From: Amycolatopsis suaedae
GTDB lineage: Bacteria; Actinomycetota; Actinomycetes; Mycobacteriales; Pseudonocardiaceae
Direction of reading: 5' to 3'
DNA: 64,000 nucleotides
NCBI RefSeq assembly: GCF_004214935.1
Contig: NZ_SFCC01000004.1
Coordinates: 186,001 to 250,000 of the forward strand
Shown here: positions 33,892 to 40,877 of the stretch, piece by piece
Position numbering within the stretch: position 1 is the stretch's first letter
Layout: the number at the start of each line of letters is the position of its first letter
Position numbers and translations under genes: made by a program
Notes under the pieces: model-generated
What the model was told of the DNA's origin: nothing
Databases searched by the model: none
The model's input: the letters and a program-made list of their open reading frames with translations, nothing else

Positions 33892-34316
33892 CGCGGACCA
33901 CCTCCGGCCAGCAGGTCCAGTTCCCGCGTCCAGTCCACATGCGACGCTTCAGTGCCTTCGGGCACGGCCTTGTCGGCACGGTCAAGGAAGGCCTCGACAC
34001 CGGCCCGGTCGAACCGCAGCGAAGCCGTCCCGGTCGGCGAGGACAGGATCACGTGCACGAACGGCTCACCGTGGCGGTGCGGGAACACCGTCACGTCCCC
34101 CTCACCGGCCCGGCCGTTGAGCCCGTCGGCCAGCAGCGACCGGGCGAACGACCAGCCGACCCACCCGGCATCGGTGTGCACCGCAAGGCGCACCGCCCAC
34201 GGGTCGCTCGCCCGATAGGACAGGTGCGCGTCGGTCCGTGCCCGCTTGGCCACACCAACCCCGCGCAGCGAGGTCACATCGACCAGCAGCACTGCGGCAA
34301 CGTCTCGCCGGGTCAT
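33888..34316 (-). CDS. SsgA-like protein (SALP), cell-division/sporulation family
   Basis: 142 residues. Strong SsgA/SsgB family pattern: DPWAVRLAVHTDAGWVGWSF, ARSLLADGL, GEGDVTVFPHR, HVILSSPTG, FLDRADKAVPEGTE. In streptomycetes SsgA and SsgB recruit FtsZ for sporulation septa. Finding one on a conjugative element suggests the element adjusts host septation or hyphal spread. It sits inside the operon with ATGA overlaps on both sides. Confidence 0.85.
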   Translation of the reverse strand: MTRRDVAAVLLVDVTSLRGVGVAKRARTDAHLSYRASDPWAVRLAVHTDAGWVGWSFARSLLADGLNGRAGEGDVTVFPHRHGEPFVHVILSSPTGTASLRFDRAGVEAFLDRADKAVPEGTEASHVDWTRELDLLAGGGPR

Positions 34317-34555
34317 CGGAAACCACCTCCGCGCGTCGGCTGTCCGGCCACGTGCGCGATGCGCCCGGCCAGCAGGTCAGCGACGCCCTGAAGGGCTGCC
34401 TGGCCCTGCTCGTTCAGCCCCACCGCCTCACACCGCTCGGCCACCTCCAGCAGCCACCGGATGCGCATCCACGTCGGGTCACCCGGCTCCGGCGTCGCGC
34501 GGAGCAGGTCCACCAGCGACGTACCGCCTGCGTTCGGGTCGGCGTGCGTACTCAT
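34313..34555 (-). CDS. Small hypothetical protein
   Basis: 80 residues, helical, soluble (TWMRIRWLLEVAERCEAVGL; QAALQGVADLLAGRIAHVAG). Coupled to the genes on both sides by ATGA. Not recognised. Confidence 0.6.
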   Translation of the reverse strand: MSTHADPNAGGTSLVDLLRATPEPGDPTWMRIRWLLEVAERCEAVGLNEQGQAALQGVADLLAGRIAHVAGQPTRGGGFR

Positions 34556-35328
34556 TCGCCCACCTCCCGCAGCTCACGGGCGGCAACGACGTCGAGGTCA
34601 TCGGCCTCGGTCAGGTGCCACAACTGCGCGGTGGTGCCGATCCGCAGATCGGACGCGGCGCTCCGGTGGAAGTCGGCACGCTCCCGCAGCGCACCGGCCA
34701 CCGCGCGGCCAGCGGTGATGGTGATCAGCTCGTTCAACTCATCCGGGGTGTAGATGACACAGCCGTCGTCGGCCACATCCGGGCCGTCGCTGCCTACCAT
34801 GGGAGCCCTCTCCTGACTGCTTTCGTGGTGGTTGGGGAGACCCGGCGCGGCGTGCGCGTTCTTGGCGGAGTGAGCCGCCGCGTCGGGGCCATAGGTGGGC
34901 CGGTCAACCACCGGCCGGGACAGGTGGGTGTGCACCACGTGCACCCCGTAACCGGCCAGGAACAAGGCCGTAGCGATCGCGTCGGCCAGCACGACCGACC
35001 GGTGACGGCCGCCCTGGCAACCGATGGCAAGGTGCACCAGGACACCCCTGGCCTCAGCCGACGGCCGCAACGCGAGCGCAGCGGCGGCCAGCGCCCGCAC
35101 CAGCTCCGGGGCACCAGGCTGGGCAAGCACGTTCAACCTGACCGCCGTGTCCCGGCCGGTCAGCTCCCGCAGCTCCGGGCTGACGTGCGGGTCCTTCAGG
35201 CTGTGCCGGACATCTGCCACCACGTCGGCTCCGGGAGCCTGACCATGCAGATAGCCGAACGACTCCACCCGGAACCGCACCGGCTCACCCGGCATATCCA
35301 GGCCGTACGAGATCATCGGGGCGTCCAT
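34552..35328 (-). CDS. RapZ C-terminal-domain protein
   Basis: 258 residues. Residues about 18-165 match the RapZ C-terminal domain: RVESFGYLHGQAP, DVVADVRHSLKDPHVSPELR, LTGRD and the signature GCQGGRHRS (103-111), known to bind RNA or glucosamine-6-P in E. coli RapZ. The N-terminal P-loop kinase half of RapZ is absent. A separate C-terminal stretch (about 180-258, CVIYTPDELNELITITAGRA) is unknown. In the AICE operon, overlapping both neighbours. Confidence 0.8.
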   Translation of the reverse strand: MDAPMISYGLDMPGEPVRFRVESFGYLHGQAPGADVVADVRHSLKDPHVSPELRELTGRDTAVRLNVLAQPGAPELVRALAAAALALRPSAEARGVLVHLAIGCQGGRHRSVVLADAIATALFLAGYGVHVVHTHLSRPVVDRPTYGPDAAAHSAKNAHAAPGLPNHHESSQERAPMVGSDGPDVADDGCVIYTPDELNELITITAGRAVAGALRERADFHRSAASDLRIGTTAQLWHLTEADDLDVVAARELREVGE

Positions 35329-35636
35329 CAGGCGGCCTCCCCCGGCATCGGAGCCGACGCCGCCACGTCCACCGCACGACGACGCAGCAGCTCCCGCGCC
35401 GCACGCCGCGCCGCCCGGCCAGCACGCCGGGCATCAGTGAACGACCGGTCAACCCGAACCAGCGCGACCCGCTCAGTCGCGTCAAGCTTCGCGTCCACCT
35501 CCGCGATCAACGCATCAATCACGGCCTCGGTCAGACCATCCGGGTACACCCCGTCTACGTACTGACCAGTGGAAACAACATCCTCAGACAGCCGGAAAGC
35601 CTGCTCGACCTGCCGACTCACCTTCGGGTGACTCAT
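35328..35636 (-). CDS. First gene of the transfer operon, hypothetical
   Basis: 102 residues from the ATG at 35636 (MSHPKVSRQVEQAFRLSEDV) with GAAGGGG upstream. Helical; a basic Arg/Ala-rich stretch (DARRAGRAARRAARELLRRR) could contact nucleic acid. Not recognised. Its promoter region carries the ACCAGATG repeats. Confidence 0.6.
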   Translation of the reverse strand: MSHPKVSRQVEQAFRLSEDVVSTGQYVDGVYPDGLTEAVIDALIAEVDAKLDATERVALVRVDRSFTDARRAGRAARRAARELLRRRAVDVAASAPMPGEAA

Positions 35637-35696
35637 CTCAACCCCTTCGGTTGGTGTGTTCTGCGACACCACGAAAGCTAACAGTTGGATGGTTGC

Positions 35697-35801
35697 CATA
35701 CCAGATGATTGACTCGAATGGAGTAACGCAAGGTACGCTGACCTGCGGTTTTATGGCCAGCCATCTGGTATGGTCTGACCGGTGACCAACCAGATGGTTG
35801 G
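35697..35801. promoter_or_regulatory. Divergent promoter region with ACCAGATG operators
   Basis: CATACCAGATG (35697-35707) and CATCTGGTATG (35762-35772) are an 11-bp inverted pair; CCAACCA-GA-TGGTTGG (35786-35801) is a palindrome sharing the ACCAGATG core. They lie between the transfer operon (minus) and the GntR gene (plus), the expected place for a KorSA-like repressor. A TTGACT at 35709-35714 could be a -35 for the plus strand. Confidence 0.7.
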
Positions 35802-35825
35802 CACGTCGACAGGTAGGAGCTGCCC

Positions 35826-36698
35826 ATGTCGCGCCCCAGGCAAGGCGCAGGTGTCCAGCGGTCCGAACCCCTGCATAAGCAGGTGGCGCGGAACATTCGA
35901 AACGCGATTGAAGCCGGAGTACTGCGGGACGGGCAGAGCTTGCCCTCATCGCGCGAACTGGCAGCAGAGTGGAAGGTAAGCCCGTTCACGATCAATGAAG
36001 CTATGGACCTTCTGATAAAGGAAGGTCTCGTTGTCAGCAAGCCGCGCGCGGGCCGGATCGTTAACGCACCCAATCTGTCGCCGAGCGTTGACGGCAAGAT
36101 GCAAATATCGTCACCAAAAGCTCTGATAATCGGCGGCTACGCCGGTAGCGGCAAGTCCGAACTTGGGCGAATTCTAGCCCGCTTAACTGGGTGGGCATTG
36201 CTGGATAAAGACACTCTTACCCGGCCAGTGGTCGAGGTAGCGCTAGAGCTTCTCGGACACCCAGGAAGTGACCGCGAATCGGAGTTGTACCTGTCGCGCG
36301 TTCGCGGGCGCGAGTATGAAGCTCTGGAATCCGCGATGAAGGAGAACATACAGTGCGGCAATAGCGTCATCGTGACTGCTCCGTTCATCCGAGAATTCGC
36401 CGACGGCGCATGGGTCAATCGCATTCAGGCGGACTGCCAATCAGTTGGCACCGAAGCGGTCTTTGTTTGGGTTTACTGCGACCCGGCGACCATGCATACC
36501 TATGTCCGCCATCGCGGCGCAGCACGGGATAGCGTGAAGCTGGCCAACTGGGACGAATACATTGCTGGCATAGACCTTGACCTGCGGCCGCCTGTCGACC
36601 ACGCGGTCATAGACAATTCGGCGACCAGTAAGCCGCTTCAGGAGCAAGCACAACAACTGGTCGCGTCTCTCGCGGCCGAGGAAGTAGCGAGTACATGA
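35826..36698 (+). CDS. GntR-type repressor fused to a P-loop kinase domain
   Basis: 290 residues. Residues 1-80 are a GntR wHTH (LHKQVARNIRNAIEAGVLRD, SSRELAAEWKVSPFTINEAM, GLVVSKPRAGRIV). Residues about 95-285 are a zeta-toxin/AAA_33-like kinase with Walker A GYAGSGKS (104-111), LLDKDTL (Asp127), VTAPF and a lid with RHRGAAR (about 228-234). No KorSA-type ligand domain is seen. It probably represses the divergent transfer operon and its own promoter; the kinase substrate is unknown. Lower G/C than its neighbours. The stop overlaps the next start (ATGA). Confidence 0.85.
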   Translation: MSRPRQGAGVQRSEPLHKQVARNIRNAIEAGVLRDGQSLPSSRELAAEWKVSPFTINEAMDLLIKEGLVVSKPRAGRIVNAPNLSPSVDGKMQISSPKALIIGGYAGSGKSELGRILARLTGWALLDKDTLTRPVVEVALELLGHPGSDRESELYLSRVRGREYEALESAMKENIQCGNSVIVTAPFIREFADGAWVNRIQADCQSVGTEAVFVWVYCDPATMHTYVRHRGAARDSVKLANWDEYIAGIDLDLRPPVDHAVIDNSATSKPLQEQAQQLVASLAAEEVAST

Positions 36699-37231
36699 TC
36701 AGGGGGGTGATCCTGTACGGCCCTCCGGCCGCCGGAAAAGACACCGTGACCAAAGCTCTCACGGAGAGAGACGGTCGATACGCCCTGTTTCCTCGAATGA
36801 AGTGCGGCACCGGACGAACCGCCGGATATCGCATGGTGACCCGTGATGAATTGGAGTCCGTGCGCAGAACCGAAGGGGTCCTCTGGGAGAATTCCCGATA
36901 TGGTGCGACATATGTTGTGGACGCCGCGTACCTGCACCAGATGGTCGCCCAAGGGTTGTTCCCGGTGGTGCACGTCGGACAACCGGAAGCCGTCACCGCG
37001 CTCCACGGGGCAGCGGGCCTCCGTTGGCTGGTGGTGTACCTGTGGTGCCCCCGCGAGGAAGCTGCCCGCCGTGCCGCCGAACGCGACACAGGCGACCTGT
37101 CGGCACGGCTCCAGGCGTGGGACGAGACTCCCGCTCTGCCGTCGGCCGATCTGGAGGTCAACACGGCGAACGCCACGCCGGACACCGCAGCGGCGATGAT
37201 CGACGACGCACTGCGTTCGCGAAGCCGCTGA
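36695..37231 (+). CDS. Guanylate-kinase-like P-loop protein
   Basis: 178 residues. P-loop GPPAAGKDT (GKD instead of GKS/T), CGTGRTAGYRMVTRDELESV and WENSRYGATYVV, which resembles the GMP-binding region of guanylate kinase (GNYYGT-like). The C-terminal half has an EEAARRAAERD lid-like helix. A nucleotide or modified-nucleotide kinase is likely; a housekeeping Gmk role is unlikely for an element-borne gene. Overlaps the GntR-kinase gene by ATGA. The following 37,232-37,329 holds arm sites but no gene. Confidence 0.75.
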   Translation: MIRGVILYGPPAAGKDTVTKALTERDGRYALFPRMKCGTGRTAGYRMVTRDELESVRRTEGVLWENSRYGATYVVDAAYLHQMVAQGLFPVVHVGQPEAVTALHGAAGLRWLVVYLWCPREEAARRAAERDTGDLSARLQAWDETPALPSADLEVNTANATPDTAAAMIDDALRSRSR

Positions 37232-37259
37232 CGAACTGTCCGCGCTGACCCAGGAGATG

Positions 37260-37279
37260 TGGCCCACGAATGGCCCACG
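37260..37279 (+). other. Candidate integrase arm-type sites, right
   Basis: TGGCCCACG-AA-TGGCCCACG, same 9-mer pair, spacing and orientation as at 25469-25488; 99 bases inside attR. Together they frame the core in the excised circle. Confidence 0.65.
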
Positions 37280-37329
37280 GCCACCCGCGTAGGGCTGCCA
37301 TCAGCCGCACACGGCCGCACAGGCAAGCA

Positions 37330-37370
37330 GAAGGCCCCGTGACCATTGCTGCTGGTCACGGGGCCTTCTT
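37330..37370 (-). terminator. tRNA-Tyr terminator carried by the element
   Basis: A perfect 16-bp stem (AGAAGGCCCCGTGACC with its complement) and a 9-base loop. It lies inside the element, nine bases beyond the tRNA 3' end, and replaces the chromosomal terminator at 25303-25336. Confidence 0.75.
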
Positions 37371-37378
37371 GCCTGGTG

Positions 37379-37429
37379 TGGCAGGTGAGGGATTCGAACC
37401 CCCGAAGGCGAAGCCGTCTGATTTACAGT
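37379..37429 (-). repeat. attR: core repeat inside intact tRNA-Tyr
   Basis: 51 bases identical to attL (25343-25393), from just past the tRNA 3' end to the anticodon loop. The right boundary of the element. Confidence 0.93.
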
Positions 37430-37460
37430 CAGATCCCTTTGGCCGCTCGGGCAACCTGCC
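37380..37460 (-). tRNA. trnY: tRNA-Tyr (GTA)
   Basis: 81 nt with a long variable arm; acceptor GGCAGGT/ACCTGCC, anticodon loop CTGTAAA giving GTA, T-loop GGTTCGAATCC. The 5' half is chromosomal and the 3' half is supplied by the element, restoring a full tRNA. Confidence 0.95.
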
Positions 37461-37577
37461 GTAGCCGGACGTACCGGCCGACGAAAAGGATACAGAACGC
37501 CCCCGCGGGCCCGGAAACGGGTATCCCCGAAGCGCTAGGGTGGAGCCGACCCCAACCAGTGTGAGGTGGAAGAACAC

Positions 37578-38069
37578 GTGGCCGATCCCTCTTTCGACGT
37601 GGTGAGCAAGGTCGACCGGCAGGAGGTGGACAACGCGCTGAACCAGGCGGGCAAGGAGCTGTCCACCCGGTTCGACTTCCGCGGCGTCAACGCCAAGGTG
37701 GCGTGGGCCGGCGAGGAGGCCATCACCATCGAGGCGGAGACCGAGGAGCGGGCATTGGCCGCGGTCGAGGTGTTCAAGGAGAAGCTGATCAAGCGCGGCA
37801 TCTCGCTGAAGGCCTTCGACGTCGGCGAGCCGGCGCTGTCGGGCAAGATCTACAAGGTCCAGGGCAAGATCATCCAGGGCATCGCCTCCGACAAGGCCAA
37901 GCAGATCGCGAAGTTCATCCGGGACGAGGGCCCCAAGGGCGTGCAGGCCCAGATCCAGGGCGACCAGCTGCGGGTGTCCGGCAAGAAGAAGGACCACCTG
38001 CAGGACGTCATCGCGGCCCTGAAGAACAAGGACTTCGAGATCGCTCTGCAGTTCACCAACTACAGGTAG
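37578..38069 (+). CDS. YajQ-family protein
   Basis: 163 residues from the GTG at 37578 (GGTGGAAG upstream), the normal YajQ length; an upstream GTG at 37566 adds four residues. Family sequence [54 protein letters not shown] and [16 protein letters not shown]. YajQ proteins bind nucleotides or c-di-GMP in some bacteria; role here unknown. Confidence 0.95.
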   Translation: MADPSFDVVSKVDRQEVDNALNQAGKELSTRFDFRGVNAKVAWAGEEAITIEAETEERALAAVEVFKEKLIKRGISLKAFDVGEPALSGKIYKVQGKIIQGIASDKAKQIAKFIRDEGPKGVQAQIQGDQLRVSGKKKDHLQDVIAALKNKDFEIALQFTNYR

Positions 38070-38177
38070 TAAAACCACCCGGTCGAGCTGATCTTGTCGC
38101 CCGTCCCGGCTCGGTGAGCCACCACGACGGCACGGCGGTGATGTAATCCCCGCCGTCGCCGGAGTGGAAGGACGATC

Positions 38178-39332
38178 ATGCTCTTGCGGAAGACCGGAGC
38201 GACCCTGCTGACCTGCCTGTTGCTCGCCGCCGGGCTCGCCGCGCCCGCGGGGGCGGTGGACACCAGGGTGCTGCTGGCAGGCAACAACGCGTCCTACCCA
38301 CGGCTGCTGCGACTGTCCCACTCGGGCACGGCCCGGGACGGCAAGATCATCGCCTCGGTCAACGCCGAGGACGGCCAGGGCCGGTATACGCCGATCTTCG
38401 AGAGCACCGACGAGGGCAAGTCGTTCAAGCAGATCGGCGAGATCCGCGACCCCGAGGGCGCGCAGGGCATGTGCTGCGGCACCCTCTACGAGCTGCCCCG
38501 CCAGGTCGGCAGGCTGCGGCCGGGCACGCTGCTCTGGGCGGCAAGCTACGGGCAGGACGCCGGCCCGAACCGCCGCATCGCCCTCAAGCTGTGGGCCAGC
38601 CGCACCGGCGGCCGCAGCTGGTACTTCCTCTCCGAGGCCGCCCGCTCACACAACCACTTCGGCATCTGGGAGCCCGAGCTGGTCGTGGACAACGCCGGCG
38701 TGCTCTGGATGCACTACGCCGACGAGAGCGAGTCGGCGGTCTACGCCCAGCTGCTCAACCGGGTCTCCAGCGTCGACGGCGTCACCTGGAGCACGAAGCA
38801 GCAGACCCTGGCCATCCCGCCGTGGCACGTGCGCCCGGGCATGCCGATCATCCGCAAGCTGCCCGACGGCCGGTTCCTCTTCCTGTACGAGATCTGCAAC
38901 TTCACCAAGCACCAGTGCAACCCGTACTACAAGATCTCGAAGGACGCCACGAACTACGGCAGCACGACGGCACCCGGCACCGAGATCCTGATGCCCAACC
39001 GCAACCACTTCCGGCACGCCTCGACCGCCACCATCTTCCCGGGCGGCCCACTCGGCAACCGGGTGCTGCTGGTCGGGCAGGTCTACGTCGACGACAACGG
39101 TCACCCGCAGCCTGGCAACGGCAAGACGCTGATGGCCAACGACAACCTGCTCGGCGGCGCACCCTGGTACGAAGTGCCCGCTCCGGTGCACATCAACAAG
39201 GCACGCAACCACTGGTGCCCGAACTACAGCTCCACCCTGCTGCCCGTCGACGACGGCAAGGGCATCCTGATGCTCGCCGGCGAGTTCGACGGCGGCGTCT
39301 GCAAGATCTACTACGGCAAGGGCCCTGCCTGA
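38178..39332 (+). CDS. Secreted BNR/sialidase-fold protein
   Basis: 384 residues. Signal peptide (LLTCLLLAAGLAAPAGA-VDT). Beta-propeller repeats with Asp-box-like turns (STDEGKSFKQIG, SRTGGRSWYFLS, SSVDGVTWSTKQ). An RLLRLSHSG start and Arg/Glu residues fit the sialidase superfamily, but no complete catalytic set can be assigned by eye. Extracellular carbohydrate-binding or glycosidase role is possible. Ends overlapping the convergent TetR gene by 22 bases. Confidence 0.75.
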   Translation: MLLRKTGATLLTCLLLAAGLAAPAGAVDTRVLLAGNNASYPRLLRLSHSGTARDGKIIASVNAEDGQGRYTPIFESTDEGKSFKQIGEIRDPEGAQGMCCGTLYELPRQVGRLRPGTLLWAASYGQDAGPNRRIALKLWASRTGGRSWYFLSEAARSHNHFGIWEPELVVDNAGVLWMHYADESESAVYAQLLNRVSSVDGVTWSTKQQTLAIPPWHVRPGMPIIRKLPDGRFLFLYEICNFTKHQCNPYYKISKDATNYGSTTAPGTEILMPNRNHFRHASTATIFPGGPLGNRVLLVGQVYVDDNGHPQPGNGKTLMANDNLLGGAPWYEVPAPVHINKARNHWCPNYSSTLLPVDDGKGILMLAGEFDGGVCKIYYGKGPA

Positions 39333-39925
39333 TCCACGGGCGTCATCAGGCCGACGCCCCACGCGGCGATGACGCGTTCGGCGTCGGCCCTCGCCCGTGC
39401 CGGGTCGGCCGAGTTGGCGACGACCAGCGCGGCCTCCATCACCGCGCTCAGGATCATCGGCGCCAGCATGTCGACCGGCTGCGACGGGATCAGCTCCGCC
39501 TCGATCGCCCGCTCCAGCAGGTCGACGATCAGACCGAGGCCGTAGCCCGCCTCGACCTCGCGCCACTCGTGCCAGCCCAGCACGGTCGGCCCCTCGATCA
39601 GCGCGATCCGGCGGATGTCGGGCCGCTCGCACGCGTCGAGCATGGCGGGCATGGCCGAGAACAAGCCGGTCGCCAGGTCGGGGGCGGCGTCGACCACGCC
39701 CCTGACGTACTCGGTGAACTCCTGCTCGATCTCCTCGAACACCGCCCGGAACAACCCGAGCTTGTCCCCGTAGTGGTGGTACAGCGCCCCTCTGGTGACG
39801 CCGGCCGCGCGCACGATCTCGTCGGCGGGAACGGCCTGGTAGCCGCGCTCGGTGAACAGTTCCCTCGCCGCCGCGGTGAGCGCGGCCCGCGTGGCGGCGG
39901 AACGATCCTGCTGGGTGCGTCGCAC
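39311..39925 (-). CDS. TetR-family transcriptional regulator
   Basis: 204 residues. N-terminal HTH: LFTERGYQAVPADEIVRAAG then VTRGALYHHYGDKLGLFRAVFE. The C-terminal ligand domain is typical of TetR_C. It is the second gene after the hydrolase (4-base gap) and probably binds the palindrome at 40806-40830 that controls both. Confidence 0.9.
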   Translation of the reverse strand: MRRTQQDRSAATRAALTAAARELFTERGYQAVPADEIVRAAGVTRGALYHHYGDKLGLFRAVFEEIEQEFTEYVRGVVDAAPDLATGLFSAMPAMLDACERPDIRRIALIEGPTVLGWHEWREVEAGYGLGLIVDLLERAIEAELIPSQPVDMLAPMILSAVMEAALVVANSADPARARADAERVIAAWGVGLMTPVDQAGPLP

Positions 39926-39929
39926 CCGG

Positions 39930-40796
39930 TCAGTCTGCCGTGCCCGCCTCGTCGAGGAACTCCAGGACCAGCCGGACCAGCTCGTCGGGCCGGTCCTCCG
40001 GGACGAACGTCAGCGTGTCGCCGATCTCGCGCAGCCGGGCATCCGGCAGCGCCTGGATCAGCCGCTGGGCCAGTGACAGCGGGAACAGCTTGTCCTCGCG
40101 GGCCCAGGCCAGCAGCACCGGCCGGTCGAACTTCGGCAGCAGCTCGGCGGCCGCCAGCGTGTACCGGTTGTGCACGCCGGTGACGAACTTGCGCAGGTCA
40201 CGCTGGACACCGGCGCTGCGGCGCATCGGGCCGGTGTAGCGAGCGGCGATCTCGCCGGGAATCGGCCGCTTGGTCACCAGGCCGAACAGCACCCGCAGTG
40301 CCAGGCGCGATCCGATGAGACGCGCGGTGAGCCACATCGACCCCGGCAGCCGCGCGAGCTTCGGCAGCGACGCCAGCGGCGGGGGGAAGAACCGCTCGAA
40401 GCTGTCCGACGGCGTGAGCACCACCCTGCCGATCCGCTCGGACCGCCTGGTCAGCAGGATCTGGGTCAGGCCGCCGCCGGTGTCGTTGGCCACGATCGTG
40501 ACGTCATCGAGGTCCAGCGCGGCGAGGAAGTCGGCGATGAGGTCGGCGACGCCGGTCGGGCTCAGGTCGGCCTCCGGTGACATCGGCGTCTCGTGCGAGC
40601 CGAGCGGCAGGTCGGGCGCGATGCAGCGGTAGCCGCCCTCGGCGATGCCCGGCACCACCTTCCGCCACAGCTCGGCGTTGACCAGCAGGCCGTGCACGAA
40701 CACCACGGGACGCCCGGTTCCCCGCTCGAAGTACCGCACGGTGCCCTGCGGCAGATCCACCTGCGCTGGCTTGCCCAGCTCGACGCTTCGCTCCAT
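39930..40796 (-). CDS. Alpha/beta hydrolase, haloalkane-dehalogenase-like family
   Basis: 288 residues. Oxyanion region [13 protein letters not shown], nucleophile elbow VANDTGGGL with Asp instead of Ser, cap region after [13 protein letters not shown], and C-terminal [11 protein letters not shown], where hydrolases normally have a catalytic His before the F/Y-x-PED stretch. Here that position is Thr, so ordinary dehalogenase chemistry is doubtful. Cotranscribed with the TetR gene. Confidence 0.82.
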   Translation of the reverse strand: MERSVELGKPAQVDLPQGTVRYFERGTGRPVVFVHGLLVNAELWRKVVPGIAEGGYRCIAPDLPLGSHETPMSPEADLSPTGVADLIADFLAALDLDDVTIVANDTGGGLTQILLTRRSERIGRVVLTPSDSFERFFPPPLASLPKLARLPGSMWLTARLIGSRLALRVLFGLVTKRPIPGEIAARYTGPMRRSAGVQRDLRKFVTGVHNRYTLAAAELLPKFDRPVLLAWAREDKLFPLSLAQRLIQALPDARLREIGDTLTFVPEDRPDELVRLVLEFLDEAGTAD

Positions 40797-40805
40797 GTCG
40801 CCAAG

Positions 40806-40830
40806 TTACATACATGCCGTACGTATGTAA
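40806..40830. promoter_or_regulatory. TetR operator palindrome
   Basis: TTACATAC and GTATGTAA arms with a 9-base spacer that is itself partly symmetric, 10 bases upstream of the hydrolase start. Typical size and place for autoregulation by the TetR of the same operon. Confidence 0.75.
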
Positions 40831-40877
40831 AGTTCACCGATACAGTGGACGCCCATACGTTGACCGAGGGGACTCTC

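Larger units (their letters stand above)
25343..37429. mobile_element. Integrated actinomycete conjugative element (AICE), about 12 kb, in tRNA-Tyr
   Basis: Bounded by a 51-bp direct repeat of the tRNA-Tyr 3' end. Modules in order: integrase and excisionase at the left end, DUF3631 ATPase with a frameshifted primase-polymerase, FtsK/TraB translocase, SpdB-like protein, a run of small overlapping genes, then a divergent GntR-type regulator at the right. This matches AICE organisation known from pSAM2 and pSE101-type elements, where double-stranded DNA is moved by a single FtsK-like protein. The integrase and regulator genes use more A/T-ending codons than the surrounding chromosome. Confidence 0.93.

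Noticed and set aside
35826-37231. Zeta-type toxin-antitoxin system
   Set aside because: The kinase is fused to a DNA-binding domain and there is no small epsilon-like antitoxin gene; a regulatory kinase fits better, although toxicity cannot be excluded.
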